Assembly (NCBI RefSeq): GCF_030852425.1
Contig: NZ_NSDM01000002.1
Coordinates: 186,001-250,000 of the forward strand
Length of the DNA: 64,000 nt
Direction: 5' to 3'
Origin: Saccharothrix longispora
GTDB lineage: Bacteria > Actinomycetota > Actinomycetes > Mycobacteriales > Pseudonocardiaceae
Each line of letters starts with the position of its first letter. The stretch's first letter is position 1. The position numbers and the translations under genes are program-made. The notes under the pieces are model-generated. The model ran no database searches. It was given only the letters and a program-made list of their open reading frames with translations, and had not been told where the DNA came from. Shown one piece after another: positions 58,456-64,000 of the stretch.

Positions 58456-60816
58456 TCAGGCCATCGCGGGCCGGGGCCGGGGCACCGGCCTGCCGTCGAC
58501 CATCTCGTGCACCTCACCGCCGACCCGGCGCACCACCGCCGGGTCGTGGGTGACCACGAGCAGGGTGAGCCCGCGCTCCTCGCGCAGCTCCGAGAGCAGG
58601 TCGACCACGCTCGCCGCGACCGCCCGGTCCAGGGCGCTGGTCACCTCGTCGCACAGCAGCACGTCCGGGTCGGCGGCCAGGGCGCGGGCGATGGCGACCC
58701 GCTGGCGCTCGCCACCGGACAGGGCGGCGGGCAGCGAGTCGGCGTGCCGCTCGGTGAGGCCGACCCGGCGCAGCAGCCCGACCACCTCGCCGGTCACCGC
58801 CTCGTCGTCGGCGCACAGGCCGAACTGCTCCAGCGGCCGGGCGACGATGCGGCGCACGGTGTGCCGCGGGTTGAGCGAGTCGTAGGGGTTCTGCGGGACG
58901 AGCTGCACCCGGCGGAGCTGCTCGGCGTCGCGGCCGGCCACCAGCGGGGCCAGCGGCACGCCGTCGAGCAGGACGCCGCCCTCCGCGGGGGCCATGAGGC
59001 CAGCGACGACGCGCAGCAGGGTGGTCTTGCCGCAGCCGGAGGGCCCGACGAGGCAGACGCCGCCGCCGGCCGGGGCCCGCAGCGACGCCCGGTCCAGCAC
59101 GACCCCGACGCCGCGCCGGCGGACGGTGACCCCGGAGACCACGAGCAGGTCGGGCGCCCCCTCGGGCGGTTCCCGGCGCACCGGGGCGTCCTCGGCGACC
59201 ACGAGCTGCCTGGTGGCGGGGTGCGTCGGCGCGGTGAGCACCCGCGCGGCCGGCCCGGTCTCCACGACCCGGCCGCCGTCGACCACGGCGAGCCGGTCGG
59301 CGGCGGTCGCCAGTGCCGGCAGGTCGTGGGACACCAGCACGGCGGCGGCGCCGGAGACCCGGCACAGCTCGACGAACTCGGCGAGCAGCCGGTCGGCGTT
59401 GTCCGCGTCCAGGGCGCTGGTCGGCTCGTCCAGGACGACGACCGCCGGCCGGTGGGTGAGCGCGATGGCCAGCGCCAGGCGCTGGAGCTGACCGCCCGAC
59501 ATCTGGTGCGGACGGCGGTCCAGGAACGCGTCGTCGTCCGGCAGGTTCGCCCGGCGCAGCGCGGCCCTCGACAGGCCGTCGACCTCGCCCCGGGCCACGC
59601 CCCGGGCCCGCAGCACCTCGGCCAGCTGGGCGCGCACCCGCAGGTGCGACGGCAGCGCGGTGCGCGGGTCCTGGGCGACGTAGGCCGCGTGCCGGGCGCG
59701 CAGCAGGCGCAGCGCCCGGCCGGAGCGCGCCCCCAGGTCGTGCCCGGCGACCCGGGTGACGCCGCCGACGTGGACGAGCCCGGGGCGCAGGTGGCCGAGC
59801 AGGGCCAGGGCGATGGTGGTCTTGCCGCTGCCGGACGCGCCGACCAGGCCCAGCACCTCGCCCGGCCGCACGGCCAGGTCCACGCCGTCCACGACGACGC
59901 GGCCGGTGGCCGCCGCGGCGACGCGCAGGTCCACCACCTCGGCGGCCGACACCGGTCGGGGGTCGTCGGAGACGGGGCGCGCCACCCGCGCGCGGCGGGG
60001 TGGCCGGCGCGGCGAGCGGTCGACGGCCAGGCGGTCGGCCAGGGCGCTGGACAGGCTCAGCAGCACGACCAGCGCGGCCACCGGGGCCAGCACGGCGAGC
60101 GGCTGCAACGCCAGGCCGCCCCGGTTCTCGAAGATCATCAGCGCCCAGTCGGCGGTCGGCGGCTGCACCCCGAGGCCGAGGAAGCTCGCCGTGGCCACCG
60201 CGTACACCGCGGCGACGAACCGCACGCCGAGGTCGGCGGCCAGCACGGGACCGAGGTTGGGCAGCACCTCGCGCACGAGCACGGACCGGCCGGGCTCGCC
60301 GCGCGCCACCGCCACCTCGACGTAGTCGCGGGCCAGCGCGCCGGCGGTCGCGGTGCGCACCACGCGGACGATGTCGGGCAGCAGGACGACGGTGATCGCC
60401 ACCGCCGCACCGCCCGTGCCGCGGCCGACGCCCGTGACGATCACGGTGAGCAGCACGATCGCGGGCAGGCCCATCAGCACGTCCGCGGTGCGCATGACGG
60501 TGTGGTCCACCCAGCCGCCCCGGTGCGCGGCGAGCATCCCGGCCGCCGTGGCGAGGGCGTAGGTGACCACCAGCACGGCCAGCGCCACGAGCACCAGCGT
60601 CCGGCCACCGTGCAGCAGCCTGCTCAGCACGTCCGCGCCCAGGTAGTCGGTGCCCAGCGGGTGCCCGGGCGCCGAGGGGGCGAACGGGAACGACACCGAC
60701 TCGTCGGGCGCGTGCGGAGCCAGCAGCGGACCGAGCACGGCCACCAGCAGCACCAGGCCCAGGGGCACGACGAGGCCCCACGGCACCCGCGTGCCGCGCC
60801 GCGTCTGCGACGTCAC
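58456..60816 (-). CDS. ABC importer: OppC-like permease fused to two ATPases
   Basis: 786-residue single protein combining parts that are usually three proteins. Residues 1-290 are a DppC/OppC-type permease (six segments, EVLPNLGPVLAADLG coupling loop). About 310-540 is an OppD-like ATPase (GASGSGKTT, MSGGQLQR, VVVLDEPTSAL), and about 555-786 an OppF-like ATPase (GPSGCGKTT, LSGGERQRVA, LLCDEVTSAL). Imports oligopeptides, nickel or opines; substrate not predictable. GTG start overlaps the stop of the partner permease (GTGA). The second Walker B has Asp-Glu in CDEVTS, so both ATPases look active. Confidence 0.88.
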   Translation of the reverse strand: MTSQTRRGTRVPWGLVVPLGLVLLVAVLGPLLAPHAPDESVSFPFAPSAPGHPLGTDYLGADVLSRLLHGGRTLVLVALAVLVVTYALATAAGMLAAHRGGWVDHTVMRTADVLMGLPAIVLLTVIVTGVGRGTGGAAVAITVVLLPDIVRVVRTATAGALARDYVEVAVARGEPGRSVLVREVLPNLGPVLAADLGVRFVAAVYAVATASFLGLGVQPPTADWALMIFENRGGLALQPLAVLAPVAALVVLLSLSSALADRLAVDRSPRRPPRRARVARPVSDDPRPVSAAEVVDLRVAAAATGRVVVDGVDLAVRPGEVLGLVGASGSGKTTIALALLGHLRPGLVHVGGVTRVAGHDLGARSGRALRLLRARHAAYVAQDPRTALPSHLRVRAQLAEVLRARGVARGEVDGLSRAALRRANLPDDDAFLDRRPHQMSGGQLQRLALAIALTHRPAVVVLDEPTSALDADNADRLLAEFVELCRVSGAAAVLVSHDLPALATAADRLAVVDGGRVVETGPAARVLTAPTHPATRQLVVAEDAPVRREPPEGAPDLLVVSGVTVRRRGVGVVLDRASLRAPAGGGVCLVGPSGCGKTTLLRVVAGLMAPAEGGVLLDGVPLAPLVAGRDAEQLRRVQLVPQNPYDSLNPRHTVRRIVARPLEQFGLCADDEAVTGEVVGLLRRVGLTERHADSLPAALSGGERQRVAIARALAADPDVLLCDEVTSALDRAVAASVVDLLSELREERGLTLLVVTHDPAVVRRVGGEVHEMVDGRPVPRPRPAMA

Positions 60817-61796
60817 CGGGTCACCCCCCGTTTCGGGTCGAGCAGGACGGCGAGCACGTCGCCGAGGAGGTTGAGCAGGACGGTCACCGCCGCCGCGACC
60901 AGCGCCACCGCCTGCACCACCGGGACGTCGCGCCCGGCCGAGGCGGTGACCAGGGCCGAGGCGAGCCCCGGGTAGCCGAACATCGTCTCGGCGATCAACG
61001 CGCCGCCGAGCAGGAACCCCGCGTAGCGGCAGAAGATCGGCAGGGCCGGTGGCAGCGCCGAGGGCAGCACGTAGCGCAGGACGACCCGGTGCTCGGGCAC
61101 GCCGTTGAGCCGGGCGTTCTCCGCCGCGTCCCCCGCGGACACCTCCCGCACGCCCGCGCGCACCAGCCGCACGTTGTGGGCCAGGCACACCGCGAGCAGC
61201 GTGACCACCGGCAGCACCAGGATCTCCGGGGAGTCCAGCGGCTGCTGCCCCGGCGGCACGAACGACACCGCGGGCAGCACGCCCAGTTGCACGGCGAACA
61301 CCACCACCAGCACGGTGCCGATGACGAACTCGGGCACGGACACCAGTCCCAGCGTCGCGCCCGACACGATCCGGTCGGCGGCGCGGCCGGCGCGCAGCGC
61401 GGACCACACGCCGAGGCCGATCGCCAGCGGCACCAGCAGCACCACGGCGAGCCCGCCGAGCAGGGCGGTGTTGCCCGCCCGCTCGGCGATCACGTCGGAG
61501 ACCGGGCGGTGGCTGACGTAGGACACGCCGAAGTCGCCGCCCACCGCCCCCCACAGCCAGTCGAGGTAGCGCACCACCGCCGGGCGGTCGAGGCCCAGCT
61601 CGGTGCGCATCGCGACCACCGAGGCCGGGTCGGAGTCGGGGCCGAGCGCGGCGGTGGCGGCGTCGCCGGGAGCCAGCTCGGTCGCGGTGAACACGATCGC
61701 CGACACCGCCAGCAGCACCCCGAGCCCGGCCACCAGCCGGAGGGCGACGAGCCGGGGCAACCCCCCGGCCCGCCGCACCGCCACCTCCGCGGTCAT
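60813..61796 (-). CDS. ABC transporter permease (OppB/DppB-like)
   Basis: 327-residue inner-membrane permease of the peptide/nickel family with six predicted segments, the first-loop GDAATAALGPDSDP region, and the EAA-type coupling loop around GDAAENARLNG. ATG start overlaps the stop of the binding-protein gene (ATGA) and its own stop overlaps the fusion gene. Pairs with the permease half of the fusion protein to form the channel. Confidence 0.9.
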   Translation of the reverse strand: MTAEVAVRRAGGLPRLVALRLVAGLGVLLAVSAIVFTATELAPGDAATAALGPDSDPASVVAMRTELGLDRPAVVRYLDWLWGAVGGDFGVSYVSHRPVSDVIAERAGNTALLGGLAVVLLVPLAIGLGVWSALRAGRAADRIVSGATLGLVSVPEFVIGTVLVVVFAVQLGVLPAVSFVPPGQQPLDSPEILVLPVVTLLAVCLAHNVRLVRAGVREVSAGDAAENARLNGVPEHRVVLRYVLPSALPPALPIFCRYAGFLLGGALIAETMFGYPGLASALVTASAGRDVPVVQAVALVAAAVTVLLNLLGDVLAVLLDPKRGVTR

Positions 61797-63382
61797 GCCA
61801 GGAACGCGTCGCGGAAGCTGGGGAAACCGGGGTAGCCCAACGACTTCACGCCGTTGACCTTCGGGGTGCCCGCCGAGCAGATCGGCGCGCGGGCCCACAC
61901 CAGGTCGCCGCCCTCTTCGCTGAGCAGCTCCTGGAGGTCGCCCATCGAGGTGCGCCGCTGCTCCTCGGTGACGGCGGTGCGCACCGAGGCGGCGAGCTGG
62001 TCGACCTTCTCCCCCGCCAGGCCGGTGAACGGCAGCAGCGCGTCGGAGCCGTAGAAGAACAGCACGTCCAGCGGCAGGGGCCGGGGCTTGCGGTTGGCCG
62101 ACTGGAACTGCGCGCCGATGAACACCTTGTAGTCGGCGAGGAAGTCGGCGGCGGGCACCTTGTCCAGCTCGATGGTGATGCCGGCGGCCTTGGCGTGCTC
62201 GGCGAACGCGACGGCGCCCTCCGTGAGGCCGTACTCGTAGTCGCTGGTGCGGATCTTGAGCTTCAGGTCCGACATGCCGGCGTCCTTGAGCAGCTTCTTG
62301 GCGCGCTCCGGGTCGTACTCGCGCTGCGGCAGGTCCTCCGCGTAGTACGGCAGGTGCTTGCCGAACAGGTCGTTGCCCAGCTCGCCGAAGCCGAGGGTGA
62401 CGTTGTCGACCATCTTCTGCCGGTCGACCGCGTACCGCAGGGCCTGGGTGATCCGCGGATCGGTGAAGGGCTCCTTGGTGCGCTTCATGGACGCGCCGAA
62501 GTTGGCCCACTCCCACTTGGGCGGCACGAACAGCTTCACGTCGGTGTTGTCGCGCTCCACGCGCGCCGAGGTCAGCGGGATGCTGGCGGCGTAGTCGAGC
62601 TGCCCGGCCTTGAGGGCGTTGAGCCGCGCCTCCGGGTCGGCGATGGACAGCAGCTCCAGCTCGTCGAGGTACGGGCCGCCCTCGGGGCGCCAGTAGTTCG
62701 GGTTGCGCTTGAGCAGGCCGCCCTTGCCCGGCTCCAGCCGGTCCACGGTGAACGGGCCGGAGCCGATGGCCTTGTCGAAGTCGGTCGTGTCCTTGGAGAA
62801 CACGAACACGCCCTGGGTCAGGGCGAGGTCGAGGAAGCCGTGCGGGCGCAGCATCGGCAGCACGAGGGTGCGGTCGTCCTGGCGCTTGGCGTTGGCCAGG
62901 TCGATGTCCATCAGCAGCGGCGCGGTGTTGGACTGCTGGTCCACGTAGGTGCGCAGCGTGTGCAGCACGTCCTCGGACGTCATGGTGCGCCCGTCGTGGA
63001 ACGTGATGCCCTCGCGGAGCCTGATGGTCCACTGGCTGCCGTCGGCGTTGGGGGCGATCTCCTCGGCGAGCACGAGGGTGGGCTTGCCGTCGGCGTCGAT
63101 GTCGCACAGCACGTCGTAGACCACGCGCGTGCGGACGTAGTCGATCGGCGTGTTGGTGGACTTCAGGATGTTGGCGGTCTCGTTGCTGCCGCCGATGAAC
63201 GCGGCCCGCATCCGACCGCCGCGCTTGGGCTCGACCGAGGGCGCCGTGCTCTGCGCCAGCGGTCCCGCGCCGGACCCGCCGCACGCCGCGAGGGCGCCCG
63301 GCAGCGTCGCGGCGAGCGACACACCGGCGAACCCGCGCAACAAGGCTCGCCGGTTAAAACCACGACCGTCCGACATGGACAT
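61793..63382 (-). CDS. peptide/nickel-type substrate-binding lipoprotein
   Basis: 529-residue family 5 extracellular solute-binding protein. The N-terminus has a twin-arginine signal (FNRRALLRGF) followed by lipobox LAAC, so it is probably a Tat-exported lipoprotein. Family landmarks: LREGITFHDGRTMTSEDV and DPRITQALRYAVDR. ATG at 63382 or 63376 are both possible behind AGGAGGTG. First gene of a three-gene coupled importer operon. Ligand unknown. Confidence 0.9.
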   Translation of the reverse strand: MSMSDGRGFNRRALLRGFAGVSLAATLPGALAACGGSGAGPLAQSTAPSVEPKRGGRMRAAFIGGSNETANILKSTNTPIDYVRTRVVYDVLCDIDADGKPTLVLAEEIAPNADGSQWTIRLREGITFHDGRTMTSEDVLHTLRTYVDQQSNTAPLLMDIDLANAKRQDDRTLVLPMLRPHGFLDLALTQGVFVFSKDTTDFDKAIGSGPFTVDRLEPGKGGLLKRNPNYWRPEGGPYLDELELLSIADPEARLNALKAGQLDYAASIPLTSARVERDNTDVKLFVPPKWEWANFGASMKRTKEPFTDPRITQALRYAVDRQKMVDNVTLGFGELGNDLFGKHLPYYAEDLPQREYDPERAKKLLKDAGMSDLKLKIRTSDYEYGLTEGAVAFAEHAKAAGITIELDKVPAADFLADYKVFIGAQFQSANRKPRPLPLDVLFFYGSDALLPFTGLAGEKVDQLAASVRTAVTEEQRRTSMGDLQELLSEEGGDLVWARAPICSAGTPKVNGVKSLGYPGFPSFRDAFLA

Positions 63383-63541
63383 CGCACCTCCTGATCCAGA
63401 GCAGGGTCGCGCTCGGCGACCGTCGGCGGCACGCTAGTGGCCGGCGCGGGCGGGCGACTGCTCAGAAGTAGGCATCCGGGACGACCTGTGATGCGCAGTT
63501 CGGCACAGACAGGCGCGGGCGGCGGCTGCGATCGTGCGGGC

Positions 63542-64000
63542 ATGACCGAGCGATTGAAGGACGTGCCGGAGGACTTCACCCGCGTGCTGTGCGTGGTGGC
63601 CCACCCGGACGACATCGAGTTCTCCGGTGCCGGGGCGGTGGCGGCGTGGACCGCGGCGGGCAAGGAGGTGGCCTACGTCCTGGTGACCCGGGGCGAGGCG
63701 GGCATCGACGGCCTGGACCCGGCCGAGTCGGCGGAGGTGCGGGAACGGGAGCAGCGCGCCAGTGCCGAACTGGTGGGCGTGAAGGAGGTGGAGTTCCTGG
63801 ACGGGCACCGCGACGGCGTGGTCGAGGAGGGGGTGGCGCTGCGCCGCGACCTGGCCGCCGCGATCCGCCGCCACCGGCCGGAGCTGGTGGTGGGCTACAA
63901 CCACCGGGACGAGACGTTCACGAACCGGTGGAACAGCGCCGACCACCGCGCCGTGGGCCGCGCCCTGCTCGACGCGGTGGCCGACGCCGGCAACCGCTGG
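63542..64000 (+). CDS. PIG-L/LmbE-family deacetylase, 3' end missing
   Basis: 153 residues visible, open at the window end. The N-terminus has the zinc motif [10 protein letters not shown] (H21, D24) of the GlcNAc-PI de-N-acetylase family, which includes MshB, Mca and antibiotic deacetylases; further on [13 protein letters not shown] and SADHRAVG fit the family and include the third metal His. Substrate not determinable: mycothiol metabolism, a sugar or a glycopeptide are all possible. Divergent from the ABC operon across 159 bp. The ribosome binding site is weak. Confidence 0.88.
   Translation, partial: MTERLKDVPEDFTRVLCVVAHPDDIEFSGAGAVAAWTAAGKEVAYVLVTRGEAGIDGLDPAESAEVREREQRASAELVGVKEVEFLDGHRDGVVEEGVALRRDLAAAIRRHRPELVVGYNHRDETFTNRWNSADHRAVGRALLDAVADAGNRW

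Noticed and set aside
58092-58553. Intact 153-residue gene
   Set aside because: The first third and last third look like nonsense in this frame and it overlaps the end of the ABC transporter gene; better seen as a remnant.
1-64000. CRISPR arrays, insertion sequences, rRNA or tRNA genes
   Set aside because: No spaced direct repeats, transposase motifs or conserved RNA gene segments were seen on either strand.

Overview
The window is very GC-rich, with strong third-position G/C bias, tightly packed genes that often overlap by 4 bp (GTGA/ATGA), and two adjoining secondary-metabolite clusters. This is typical of a filamentous actinomycete. The first cluster is recognisably that of the monocyclic beta-lactam nocardicin, known from Nocardia uniformis and Actinosynnema. 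Together with the general style this suggests Pseudonocardiales (Actinosynnema/Saccharothrix-like), but the species cannot be fixed from the sequence.

Region 1 (1-25726), nocardicin cluster. Minus strand: nocB (C-terminal end beyond base 1) and nocA, NRPSs with layout A-T-C-A-T-C-A-T-E-C | A-T-C-A-T..., which fits the Hpg-Arg-D-Hpg-Ser-Hpg pentapeptide. NocB C5 carries the triple-His motif HHHxxxDG associated with beta-lactam formation. Divergent from nocA are nocF (4-hydroxymandelate synthase) and nocG (Hpg aminotransferase); nocN (hydroxymandelate oxidase) completes the Hpg route. nocH (MFS exporter) is minus; nocI (MbtH), nocJ (PLP epimerase) and nocK (lipoprotein esterase) form a plus operon; nocL (P450), nocR (SARP regulator) and nocN form a minus operon. 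The nocA/nocF and nocH/nocI gaps share an 11-bp-periodic direct repeat placed 9 nt before a -10-like box, a good candidate NocR operator.

Region 2 (26329-55131), an apparently uncharacterised glyco-PKS/NRPS cluster. A six-domain PKS module fused to two NRPS modules and a thioesterase (4483 aa) is followed on the minus strand by a PapA-like acyltransferase fused to an unusual SDR, an FAD monooxygenase, a lipase-like hydrolase and a P450. To the right lie another P450, a secreted carboxylesterase, a short MbtH, a cation antiporter, and four deoxyaminosugar genes (2,3-dehydratase, aminotransferase, 3,5-epimerase, 4-ketoreductase). No glycosyltransferase, loading module or regulator is visible.

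Region 3 (55132-56848): a 25-residue Lys/Arg-rich peptide gene with a very strong ribosome binding site, directly upstream of a membrane M50 metalloprotease with a PqqD-like N-terminal domain. This looks like a minimal RiPP-type or signalling-peptide system.

Region 4 (56849-64000): an AlkZ/YcaQ-type (HTH_42) protein, a decayed membrane-protein remnant, an Opp/Dpp-type ABC importer in which one permease is fused to two ATPases, and the start of a PIG-L/LmbE deacetylase cut by the window end. No rRNA, tRNA, CRISPR array or insertion sequence was recognised.
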